Origin: Planoprotostelium fungivorum
Lineage: Eukaryota; Evosea; Variosea; Cavosteliida; Cavosteliaceae
Assembly: GCA_003024175.1 (NCBI GenBank)
Contig: MDYQ01000079.1
Location: forward strand, 1 to 64,000
Direction of reading: 5' to 3'
Length of the DNA: 64,000 nt
A program made the translations under genes and the position numbers. Positions 1-10,035 of the stretch are shown here, one piece after another; position 1 is the stretch's first letter, and every line of letters begins with the position of its first letter. Under the pieces are notes generated by a model that was given only the letters and a program-made list of their open reading frames with translations, was not told the origin of the DNA and searched no databases.

Positions 1-1
1 C

Positions 2-325
2 ATCATCCAGAGTCAGTATGTCCACCTCTTGAATGATGTGACATCATCTGTCGATCTATCAGATCATGATGTGCAAAAGAAGTTAAATGTGATGGTTGAG
101 CAGCGTGCTAGAGTTGTGAGCGTTTGTGATTATGCTCCCGATCCATCGTGCCGTCGTGAAAATGTTGTCCTTCGGTTAGCTCAGTTATGTATAATGGTCT
201 CTTCGTCTCATCTTCTGGCAGCCAAAGAGCAGAAAGATGGAATGGGAGAAGATGTTGAAATGAGAAGCAAGGCAGATGAGGGTCAGAATGTAGGATATAA
301 GGGCATCCAGAAGAAAAGAAAATAG
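2..325 (+). CDS. C-terminal part of unknown protein (partial, 5' end off window)
   Basis: The reading frame is open from base 2 to a TAG at 323-325, so the gene enters from the left. About 107 residues are visible. The first ~75 are a well-mixed sequence with a Cys-containing stretch (VVSVCDYAPDPSCRRENVV) and a leucine/valine-rich segment. The end is charged (KRK at the terminus). I do not recognise the family. The next ATG is at 29, but the frame continues upstream of it, so it is probably not the start. The region downstream is repeat-rich, so this could be the last exon of a normal gene or a remnant of an element. Confidence 0.45.
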   Translation: MIQSQYVHLLNDVTSSVDLSDHDVQKKLNVMVEQRARVVSVCDYAPDPSCRRENVVLRLAQLCIMVSSSHLLAAKEQKDGMGEDVEMRSKADEGQNVGYKGIQKKRK

Positions 326-420
326 GAAAGGAATCGAAACGCGTGAGGACTTGATTCCAGAGAGATGCTGATCGGATCAGATCTTGGGCCGGAAAAGTCA
401 TCAGTTCAACCCGCTGTCAC

Positions 421-800
421 GAAAAGAATTACGAATTGCAACGCGTGTAACTTAGTTGCCAGCCAGTTCATACGGTCGAAACACATGCCATTCGACGTAA
501 TTTTTGACGCTGAATCGAATGATATAAAATAAAAAGATTCTTGAAGCAAGGTGTTAGAAAATTACGATTTGCAACACGGATTTCTCTGTTGTGAGATGTC
601 CAATACAGTCGAGACTGGCATCATTCGATGTGACTTTCAATGCTGAATCGAATGATGTAACAAAACGCAAATTGTGAAGAGTGCTGTCGAAAAGTTACAA
701 ATGTCGAAGCGTATAACTCGATTGCACTTGCTCTGAATCTCAATCTGACACCATACTCATCAGGTTTGAGGCTTGATGTACCTTGGATGATGGTTTGAGC
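421..800. repeat. Three diverged tandem copies of a ~132-bp sequence
   Basis: Similar blocks begin near 427, 560 and 693, each starting with a version of AATTACGAATTGCAA and continuing into ...TCGAAACA...CATTCGA...GCTGAATCGAATGAT. Copies one and two align over almost their whole length with many substitutions. The third matches only at its start. The regular 132-133 bp offset indicates old tandem duplication. No convincing gene is seen between 326 and 1452. Confidence 0.55.
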
Positions 801-1452
801 GAAAAAGAACGATGTCATGATGGACTTTTCGAAAATAAAACTCCTGAATATGTTTACCGAGCTTTATGTTGTGTGGAAAAGGGTATTATTAAGACGAACG
901 CGATGCGGCTTCACCAAGGGCATTCAGGACCCAACCAAGGCCCTACAAATTTGAAGCCACCGAGGAACGAAGAGGAGAAAGGGACAGAAGAGGAGAAGAG
1001 AGGTGAGAAGAGAATAATTTGAATGTATATGGAACGAGAAGGTGAGATGCTGGATCATAAGGAAAAAAGAAGAGGAGAGGGAAGGAAAGGAAAGCGACGT
1101 CAATTAATGGATCACAGGGAAATTCACACGTTTGGCGAGAAGTGATCAATAAAAGATGATTCAATCTCCTCGCATAATGTTGGTCATCACACATCATCTG
1201 GATCGTCATTGTCATCAACGTGATGTTCTTATAGCCTCGAGAAATCAACCTGAGAGGAAAAACGAATTCGAGGTAAACCAATTCGGGACAATGGACACAT
1301 CGACACAATGGACAATGAAATGGACAACTTGGACAACAAGATCAGTACAAACAGAACACGAGAAAATGAATAACAGGTACCAAAAAATTAGAATAGACTG
1401 TAATCAACAAATGGGCCTTCAGACGTGAAAATACGAACAAAATATGTGATCA

Positions 1453-1487
1453 CCCCCCCCCCCCCCCCCCCCCCCCCCACCCGNCCC
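1453..1487. repeat. Poly-C run ending in an unresolved base (N at 1484)
   Basis: About 26 consecutive C are followed by a mixed C-rich stretch with an N. It lies directly at the left border of the satellite array. Homopolymer plus N suggests a closed or low-quality assembly gap, so the copy number of the adjacent satellite may be under-represented. Confidence 0.8.
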
Positions 1488-1496
1488 GATGATTTA

Positions 1497-2793
1497 TTCG
1501 TTGTAGAGGGTCGGAGTTCGCTCCAGTCAACTCAGATAGACGTAAGATACGTCAGAAGAGACTATTCGATGCACGAAACTATTTTTCGATCGAGTGTGAT
1601 CATGTGTTAATCGATTTATCCATGTGTTTACACATGGATACAGATGGACCAACTTCGTTGTAGAGGGTCAGAGTTCGCTCCAGTCGACTCAGATAGACGT
1701 AAGATACGTCAGAAGAGACTATTCGATGTACGAAACAAAAATTCGATCGAGTGTGATCATGTGTTAAGAGATTTATCCATGTGTAAACACATGGACCAAC
1801 TTCGTTGTAGAGGGTCAGAGTTTGCTCCAGTCGACTCAGATAGACGTAAGATACGTCAGAAGAGACTATTCGATGCACGAAACTATTTTTCGATCGAGTG
1901 TGATCATGTGTTAACCGATTTATCCATGTGTTTACACATGGATACAGATGGACCAACTTCGTTGTAGAGGGTCGGAGTTCGCTCCAGTCAACTCAGATAG
2001 ACGTAAGATACGTCAGAAGAGACTATTCGATGCACGAAACTATTTTTCGATCGAGTGTGATCATGTGTTAATCGATTTATCCATGTGTTTACACATGGAT
2101 ACAGATGGACCAACTTCGTTGTAGAGGGTCAGAGTTCGCTCCAGTCAACTCAGATAGACGTAAGATACGTCAGAAGAGACTATTCGATGTACGAAACAAA
2201 AATTCGATCGAGTGTGATCATGTGTTAAGAGATTTATCCATGTGTAAACACATGGACCAACTTCGTTGTAGAGGGTCAGAGTTTGCTCCAGTCGACTCAG
2301 ATAGACGTAAGATACGTCAGAAGAGACTATTCGATGCACGAAACTATTTTTCGATCGAGTGTGATCATGTGTTAATCGATTTATCCATGTGTTTACACAT
2401 GGATACAGATGGACCAACTTCGTTGTAGAGGGTCGGAGTTCGCTCCAGTCAACTCAGATAGACGTAAGATACGTCAGAAGAGACTATTCGATGTACGAAA
2501 CAAAAATTCGATCGAGTGTGATCATGTGTTAAGAGATTTATCCATGTGTAAACACATGGACCAACTTTGTTGTAGAGGGTCAGAGTTCGCTCCAGTCGAC
2601 TCAGATAGACGTAAGATACGTCAGAAGAGACTATTCGATGTACGAAACAAAAATTCGATCGAGTGTGATCATGTGTTAAGAGATTTATCCATGTGTAAAC
2701 ACATGGACCAACTTCGTTGTAGAGGGTCAGAGTTCGCTCCAGTTGACTCAGATAGACGTAAGATACGTCAGAAGAGACTATTCGATGCACGAA
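1497..2793. repeat. Satellite array of two interleaved unit types (157 bp A and 147 bp B)
   Basis: Units begin at 1497, 1654, 1801, 1958, 2115, 2262, 2419, 2566 and 2713 (the last is partial), each starting TTCGTTGTAGAGGGTC (the 2566 copy reads TTTGTTG). Spacing gives the order A B A A B A B B and a truncated copy. Type A carries CGAAACTATTTTTCG and a 10-bp insert (GATACAGATG) near the end. Type B carries CGAAACAAAAATTCG. Both contain the hairpin GACGTA-AGA-TACGTC and the near-palindrome TCCATGTGT-NN-ACACATGGA, where the centre is TT in A and AA in B. Conservation between copies is very high, indicating recent homogenisation. Long open frames on both strands are a by-product, since 147 is divisible by 3. 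The flank 2794-3538 shows no gene I can support. Confidence 0.92.
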
Positions 2794-3538
2794 CCTTCTG
2801 AGAGGTTTTTGAGGTACAGAGGTGCCGTCTATCAGACTGTCGTCGTACCAGTTCACCCACTCAACGAACTCAGGTATGTGCTCTACACAACTTTCTCCCT
2901 CGATGATTTTGTCTCACGTGCTTATCACGTGATTCCGTGATCACACGTTTGTGGTTATCGTCGATGATGGATTGAACGCCGAGAGAGACACTGTCGATAC
3001 CTTCAGTCTCGAAAAGTTCTGATAAATCAGACGTGAGGCAATCCTATGTGATGATGAGAATCGATCATCTGAGAGATGATGATTTGAAATGTGATTCGAT
3101 GGTCGAAGGTGGCGGGTGGGATTATGCAACTGAATGGGATCACCTTTGGATTGGCCTCCAATGTGATCTCGACATCGGCTTGATCATCGGTCATCATGTC
3201 ATCACAAATTTGATGATGGACAACATTGCAGGTCAGGGGAGGAGCGCGTGTGGTCCATCAAGTCGGCAAAGACCGTCCAGTTTGGACAGAGTACTTTCAC
3301 GGCATCTCATTGACCCCTCATCTACACCATCCTAAATCAACAACACAATCATATGTAATTTATATAAACGTATAATTTCAGCGCAGAATTAGACGTGGAT
3401 CTTCTTTCAGATATCCTCAACGGAGGGACGATGAAACAGACCTTTTGCTGATATGTAAACTGACGACTACAATGCACTGCTTGATTTGCGTGAAGAAATT
3501 TCTTCTCTCGCGAGCACCTGACAGCCGCACAGAGATCG

Positions 3539-6428
3539 ATGAAGATGGAAGCGGCTTTGAAGCTCTGCTTCCTTCTCCTCTTTGTGTCTTCCGTTTCCAG
3601 TACTCTCAGATATGATAGAGGATTGACCATGGTGTACGACGTGGTCGGTACTTTGACATCCAAAGGCTCGAGCTATCTGTCCGATCTGGAGACCAATTCC
3701 ACTCAATCTACCTTCACCGCTCAGTTCACCACCGAGTGCCTCTTTTCTGTGAGACCAAATGCATTTTCCTTCTCGATCTCTTACACTCCGACAGACCAAA
3801 GAGTATGCAACGTTCTACGCTTACGTCAGCCGAGCCACCGTCTCCAATGATGTCTCCACTCAGAAGTTGTACGGACTCTTCTCAAAACAACTGGGTCACG
3901 CCTTCTACTACAATCAAACCTTCCAGGGAAGAGTCACATCAGTTCAGCTGGACACTCGTGATAATGCCCAATATCAGCAGGTGACCTCCCCGATGAACAA
4001 ATCGGATGCATTCTCTTCGATTCCGATTGACACGGATCTCAGATCAAATTGGGAGTCATCAACGCTCTGAACACCAGGATTCTATCACCCCTCTCAACTG
4101 AGCTCGTAGAAGATTTCGATGTGATCGGTCGTCACCGCTCTCACATGTCCGCCGCCTCCAAGACAGCGGAAGACATGCTGCCCATCAAGAAGGTGAGTCT
4201 CTCCATAACCAATCGCGACCCACACATTCAACAGGAGTTCAGCCAGACCGACGTCGTCCAGTACTCCGACCCCGAAGTTCAGGCGAGACATTCTGAAAGT
4301 GCATCATCACACATCCTGACCAACATCAGCCCCACACCATTCAGATGCAAGCATTGGGTCACGCCATGATCCACTCGAAGGGATACATCCATTCGGCCAG
4401 TCTGCAACAGAAGATCAGTATGACGCAGGGCAACCAGAGTGAGCAGCGATGCAGAACGATACGATCCACTCAACCTCTACAGACAACGGAAACGGACAAG
4501 CCGCCGCGGACATGTCCCCCACTTGCCTCGGTCATCTCAATTTGACCCTCAACGATGTGAGATCTCATCCTCATCGTCATGATGAGATAATCGATCGCAT
4601 TCGAATGACAAGACTCACCTCCAACAGATCACTTATGATTCTCTCATCAACAACAAGAGGGCCGAGAGAGAGACTTCCACCACTACGAGTGAGTACTCCG
4701 TCTGCCTCCTCGAGCTGACCACGTCAGCTCACTACGATTCGTTGAAGGAGGCTGCTACGTCCATCATTCTCAAGTTGGCCACCGAGAGGGCAGAATCACA
4801 CGACACAGAGTCCGCCCTGGCAAGATTTTTCTCCGCGGAATCTCTCTCAACACCGCTCGCCCACGAGGTGAATTCCATTCGACGTTCACGAAGTGACCCA
4901 TTCGGCAGATCGCCAGGGTCTTGACGCAAGTTCCCGCCAAGATGAAGCTGATGACTTCCCGCCTGGAAGACGTCCGCCACACCGTCCGCGCCCTCTACCT
5001 CCTCTCTCTCGTCAGGGAGCAATCCACCGCCTCCAAATTCTTCGTTCACTACGGCCTCAAGTGAGTCGCTCCGTCTACAACGTTGTAATCGGACGAAACA
5101 GGTCCGAGCACCGCCACGTGAGAGAGCAGGCCGTGTCGATGTCCCACCACGTGGAGTCCCCCAGCGAGGAGATGCTGCACCACTTGTCTTCTATTCGCAG
5201 CAAGGATTCCGCCCTCGCCTACGTCTCAGTGGCTACCAGATTGAACCTCAGGGCACCTTACGTGAGACAACTCTTGCCACAGAGATACACCGGTGAGGTC
5301 ACGTGACCCGTCAGACGATAACGGAGGCAGGAGCATCAGTTATGGACTACAACATCAGCCGAAGTGCTAATTATAGCCTGGGTGGAAGCTGGGTCGGTGC
5401 TGGTGAGAGAGAGGAGGGGGTGGTCGATGACATCTACACAGGTGTAGAGGGAAGCATCTCGTTCAGAAGTCAGGACAAGTGCACGAACAAGGAGGGTTTC
5501 GATTTCGATTTCGATGCCACGGCAGATCTGTACCTGGAGATGTTCATGCAGAAGCAGAACGCACTCAAGGCCACTGCTTCTTACGGAAACCACGCACACC
5601 CCAAGGCCATCGATTTCGAGGTCATTCTTCTTCATCGTCACATCATCATCACATCATCATCACATCATCATCGTCCAACATCACATCATCATCGTACATC
5701 ATCATCATCGTCAAACATCACATCATCACACGATCGTGCATCATGAACCTCATCCGAGTATATACATCCACCACAAAACAACAACCAGATGACTTACGGA
5801 AACAGGTTTGGGGTAAAGTGGTCAAGCACGTCAGCCTCCCCGACATCGACTGCACATCCCACGTCTACAACTGGACATCTTACCACCCCGGTTTCAGCTT
5901 CTCGTACAACCTCTGGACCGCTGTCATCCCCGTCACCTTCTCTGCCGTCGCCTCTCTACGCTTAGACGTAAATCATTCCATCTACAACGCGCCGACTGAC
6001 TCGTTGTAGATCGCCTACGGCTACGAGGTCTGTCCGTTGGATCTCAAGGCCAAGGTGGACGTCATCCCCGACGCCTCTGTCATCGTCTCTGCCGAGATGA
6101 TGGTTGACCTTCTATTGGTCAAGTCTGGCACCAAGTTGGCCGGTCAGCTGTCCACAGTAGTACAGCCCGAGGTTTCTATCGATACCTGCGAGGCCACCGC
6201 AACGGTGAGTCATGATGGATGATGATGATGGACGTTGACGGGAAACAGGTGACGAGAAAGGACAGACCGATGGATCTGTCGTTCGATGTGTACTACCAGT
6301 GGAGAAGGTGCAAGATCTTGTGGATCTTTGATTGTGTCATGGATGAGATGCACGAGCCTGAGCAGTGGAAGTGGTCTCTCCCCGCCTCCGAACACGTCCT
6401 GGCCAAGTGGAACTTACTCACTCTATAA
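3539..6428 (+). CDS. Large secreted protein, possibly lipid-transport/vitellogenin-like
   Basis: The first exon encodes a clear signal peptide (ALKLCFLLLFVSSVSS) followed by TLRYDRGLTMVYDVVGTL, so the product should enter the secretory pathway. About eleven exons follow in frame through short GTGAG..AG introns, for example 3750-3801 and 5968-6009. The ends of exons include RHTVRALYLLSLVREQS and, near the C-terminus, DYNISRSANYSLGGSW and YEVCPLDLKAKVDV, which look like beta-rich repeats. The N-terminal pattern and the helical middle region resemble large lipid transfer proteins, but this is an impression and not a motif match. One intron near 4287-4342 could use either a GT donor or a GC donor without changing frame. 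Another, about 5626-5815, is filled with CATCAT simple repeats. The stop is TAA at 6426-6428. The gene structure is fairly certain; the family is tentative. Confidence 0.72.
5980..6011. repeat. Short palindromic intron element (type copy)
   Basis: ATCTACAACG (5980-5989) is matched by its exact inverse CGTTGTAGAT (6002-6011) around a 12-bp centre, GCGCCGACTGAC. It fills most of a 42-bp intron (5968-6009) of the secreted-protein gene, and its right arm provides the AG acceptor. Related copies are at 37772-37788, 38201-38217 and 38393-38424, and palindromic short forms at 5074-5088 and 20705-20720. Confidence 0.75.
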
Positions 6429-6582
6429 AACGTGTAACATCACGAGTCACATCAGAGGTTTACTTTCGTTTTCGTATGGTTCAGATGTTCATGTGAGGAT
6501 GTGAATGAATCTGCTGCACGAGGTGTGTCTATCATCAGATGTTGGGTGATGGTGTTTCCTTGAATGTAATTCGTGGAATTCT

Positions 6583-6598
6583 ATTTTTGGCGCCAAGA
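6583..6598. promoter_or_regulatory. E2F-like palindrome upstream of tubulin cofactor B
   Basis: The sequence contains TTTTTGGCGCCAAGA, whose core TTGGCGCCAA is a perfect palindrome and agrees with the E2F/DP consensus. It lies about 60 bp before the TBCB start codon. The position fits a promoter element, but binding is inferred only from sequence. Confidence 0.35.
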
Positions 6599-6657
6599 GG
6601 AAGATGTTCCCGCGCTTCACTTTTTTCCGGTTGCGAATCAGATCAAGACAATCACAG

Positions 6658-7462
6658 ATGGCTGAAACGTATCGTGTTGATGTTACACACTCTGTATTAT
6701 GTCCCAACGGTCCTGGAAACCGTAAGACCTTCCCAGCCACCATTACCATCGGTGCTTTGAAAGAGAAGGTGAGATCACACAGAGGAGGATACAACTGAAT
6801 ACAGCGTAGATCCATCTCTTTTTCGGTACTGATCCCCAGTTTCAAAAGTTGGAGCTTCGAGTAGATGGAAATACCACCGTGGAGATGAACGATGATAACG
6901 CCACACTGGCCACATACAACCCCGCAGACTATCAAGAACTGCACGTGATCGACACCGACCCATCCAATCAAATTGGAAACCTCCAAGACATAAGCAAGGT
7001 CGAGAAGTACGTCATGTCTGAAGAGGCATACAGCCAGAGAGAGAATACGTACAGAAAGCACAAGTGAGAATCACTTCGTTTTCTCTTCCCATCTGATCTC
7101 TTGCAGAGAAGAGGAGACGAGGCAGAAGCAGCAAGCCGAAGAACCCTTCCCAGATCATATCAAGGTACCTCCCATCATATCACCATCACATCATATCACC
7201 ATCACATCATCATACACCATCCTGATCGTCCACACAGGTTGGCGACAAAGTCATCGTGCCTGGAACAGAAGGTGCCGAGTCTAGAAACGGAACGGTGGCT
7301 TACGTTGGAGCCGTCGATGGATCGAAGGGCTTCTGGATCGGTCTCATCTTTGATGGACCCAACGGAAAGAACGACGGTAGCGTGAAGGGAAAGAGGTACT
7401 TCACTTGTGAGCCCAATCACGGTGGATTCGTCAAGCCAAACAAGGTTGTCCTGCAGCAATGA
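6658..7462 (+). CDS. TBCB: Tubulin-folding cofactor B (ubiquitin-like + CAP-Gly)
   Basis: Cofactor B helps fold and release alpha-tubulin in the cytosol together with cofactors A, C, D and E. The start MAETYRVDVTHSV leads into a ubiquitin-like N-terminal region (ATITIGALKEK, FFGTDPQFQKLELRV). A charged middle part with the family-typical AEEPFPDHIK follows. The last exon (7240-7462) encodes the CAP-Gly domain with VGDKVIVPG and GKNDGSVKGKRYFTC, the tubulin-tail-binding signature. There are four exons. The introns end at about 6818, 7106 and 7238; the third is rich in CATCATATCAC repeats. Length, about 230 residues, is close to animal TBCB. The protein ends VVLQQ and lacks the usual acidic DEI/DEM-type tail. 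The assignment is secure. Confidence 0.93.
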
Positions 7463-7732
7463 AGAATCGAGAGGTTGTAGAGAGTTGCCTCGTGTCGATT
7501 CATGAGATGTGATCGGGTGACGATGATGGATGGGAGATCATCTGAATGTGTCGTGCCTGATGTGGCGCTCTGCTGTGTAGAGCGATTTTTCGTGTGGAGG
7601 ATCGATCACCAATGTGATCTCAAATGAGAAGACATGAGAGAAAGGATGAATGAGATCGCGATCGACGTCACCTGATTCGCGTTTTGCTCACGTGACATCA
7701 TCATAAATCATCAAGCGCTCATACCGAAAGAG

Positions 7733-8096
7733 ATGGTGAAATTTGACCCAGACGACCCGTTAGTCGTGGTCACAAAGATTCTAAATGAGCTAAGAGCTCA
7801 TATGAACAACACGCCCATGAATAATCTCCCCCCAACAACAGACAGTATGTCACGCTGCGTTAACCACCTGATTAAATGATTCAGGGTCCAGCATCGGAGA
7901 GGCGCTTGGTGCATGGACAAGAATGGGAGATCAATGGACAGTCACTGCAAATGCTTGGACAGACACGGCTAGAGGCTTTCAGAAGTTGATGGACGTAGGA
8001 AAATGGGCCATCATCGCAGTGGGAGGAGTGGCCGTGTTGTGTGGACTGAAGTACCTCCTCATCGATGGAAGATCACAAAACAAGAATACAAAATAG
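7733..8096 (+). CDS. Small single-pass membrane protein, unknown
   Basis: Two exons are joined by a 40-bp intron (7845-7884). The product is about 107 residues. A soluble N-terminal part (MVKFDPDDPLVVVTKILNEL) and a helical middle (DQWTVTANAWTDTARGF) precede one membrane segment, WAIIAVGGVAVLCGLKYLLI, and a short polar tail ending NKNTK. This topology suggests a tail-anchored protein of an internal membrane. I do not recognise a family. There is no signal peptide. Confidence 0.62.
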
Positions 8097-8528
8097 GACC
8101 TACAGCTCCAATGAATGTCTTCGAATTTTAAACGTGTAGCGTTCATCAGGGGTGATGGCTTTGCGAGGTTGTGAGGAACGCACAAATCAATGTAGGTGAT
8201 GATCAATTCCTCGTACGGATGAAAAGTATCAAGCACAGTGCTGTACGAGCCCCACGGTATACGAGTAAACCTCGTACAAATCAAACAATAAGGTACTTCT
8301 TGTGGTTGGTGACGAGGTGTTTCACATCACATCTTTCTGGCAACATGGTGACGATGACCCAGATCAGGAATAACGAAAGAACGGATTCTCGTGAGAGGTT
8401 CACGTGGAGTGAAGGGGAGCCACTCATTACATCATTACGGGGTAATGTTGATTCTCTACAAAGCAACGGGTATACAGCGGGTAAACCATTCTGCCGAACC
8501 CGCGAGACAGCTACAAACAAGATAGAAG

Positions 8529-9603
8529 ATGGAAGGAAAGGTCGCGTTCGTTTCTGGTGGAGGTACGTCCTCTGTCGGTTCATCATTCTGATGTATAAAC
8601 GTAGGTTCGGGCATCGGCAGAGGTGCCTGCTTGAGACTCGCGAGTCTGGGTGTATCTGTTGTGATTGCTGATATCAATTTATCCACGTGAGTGATTGCAT
8701 TGTGAAGCATCATATGATTCAGAATTCATCTTCCTTCAGAGCACAAGAGACGGCTAAACTGTGCAAGGGCGGAAAGACACTGGCCGTCGCCTGCGATGTC
8801 ACAAACTATAAACAACAGAGACAATGCATGGAGACTGCCGTCACTACCTTCGGATCGTTAGATTACGTCTTCAATAATGTGAACGATCTCACCTTCACAT
8901 CCTCTCGTCTGATTTTTTCCAGGCCGGTATCGCACAAGAGGAGAAGTTCACGACAATCGATGGAGACGCTTGGAAGAAGATCATCGACATCAACGTCACC
9001 GGTGTTCTTAATGGTTGCCATGCTGCCATCCAGGTATGAGACACCACCTCTCTCGGACAGTCACTCACGACCATTAGATCATGAAGAAGCACAACATCGC
9101 TGGTATCATCGTTAACACCGCCTCCATGGGTGAGAAGACGTGATGTAACGGCAGGTGGTTGACGATGAACAGGCGGCATCTGGACCATGCCCACTGCTGC
9201 ATGTTACGCCGCATCAAAGGCAGGAGTCGTTCACTTCACCACCTCCCTCTCCAGAACTCTCATGATGGAAGACTCACCCATTCGTGTTCACGCCTTGTGC
9301 CCCGAGATGACAGGTACACACTCGCATCATCACCGTCTAATGTGGACGATGGCTAATGTGCGACAGACACACCTCTCATGGTCATCGGACAGACGAAAGA
9401 AGAGATCAAATCCATCTTTGGAGGGTACCTCACGGTCGAACAGATCATCGATGGTGATGGACATCCATCTCATACACCATCACGAGCACTGACATAGACA
9501 ACCAGGATTCATTGAACTTCTCAGCGACCGAGAGAGAAGAGGAGCCGTTCTCTGCATCACCTACACCAAGGGAAAGTTCTTTATGAAGAGGGCAAAGTTG
9601 TGA
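8529..9603 (+). CDS. Short-chain dehydrogenase/reductase
   Basis: This is an NAD(P)-dependent oxidoreductase of the classical SDR family. The start MEGKVAFVSGG continues after a 42-bp intron into GSGIGRGACL, giving the TGxxxGIG-type cofactor loop (here SGGGSGIGRG). The acidic residue after beta-2 (VVIADIN) favours NAD. The CDVT motif, NNAG (split by an intron near 8879) and the catalytic YAASKAG (Y-x3-K) with an upstream Ser in NTASMGG are present. About eight exons give roughly 255 residues, the usual SDR length. The substrate is unknown; the overall pattern is closest to 15-hydroxyprostaglandin dehydrogenase-like enzymes. The gap 9604-10035 after it shows no gene I can support. Confidence 0.88.
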
Positions 9604-10035
9604 GAGCTCTCAAACGTGCAAAAATAAAACAAGACTGTGACGTAGAGTCATTCTTTTCACGCGAACGACTCGCTGTCACCATCTCCAACTTGTTTTCCTC
9701 TTTCGTAGTATCTATCCGCACTGATTACAGGTACGCAGAATGGAACCTTTTATTCTTCATAGACGACTAAGACATCGACCGGTGGTTCTTTTCCAGTGAA
9801 AGAAACGATATAAGAGATTGGAAACACTGCAGTTGGTTTGGAACCACTGAGGTGGGAACTTTAAATGACCTCAATGTATTCGTATCATTGTAAGGAGATA
9901 TTTCTGGTGTCACTCTCACACTTTCGATGGACAGTCACCATGGTGAACATCCGTTTCATCCTAATCGCAGGACAATGACGCTAGCGAAATGTTCTACGCT
10001 GCTCTCAAATCTCTAATCTCAGACAACCACAAAGC

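Noticed and set aside
943-1308. Minus-strand frame of 121 residues
   Set aside because: Low complexity (Ser/Pro/Leu runs), no splice or family support; treated as non-coding.
1644-2801. Long repeated open frames with ~49-residue units on both strands
   Set aside because: They exist only because the 147-bp satellite unit keeps frame; no start context, introns or family similarity.
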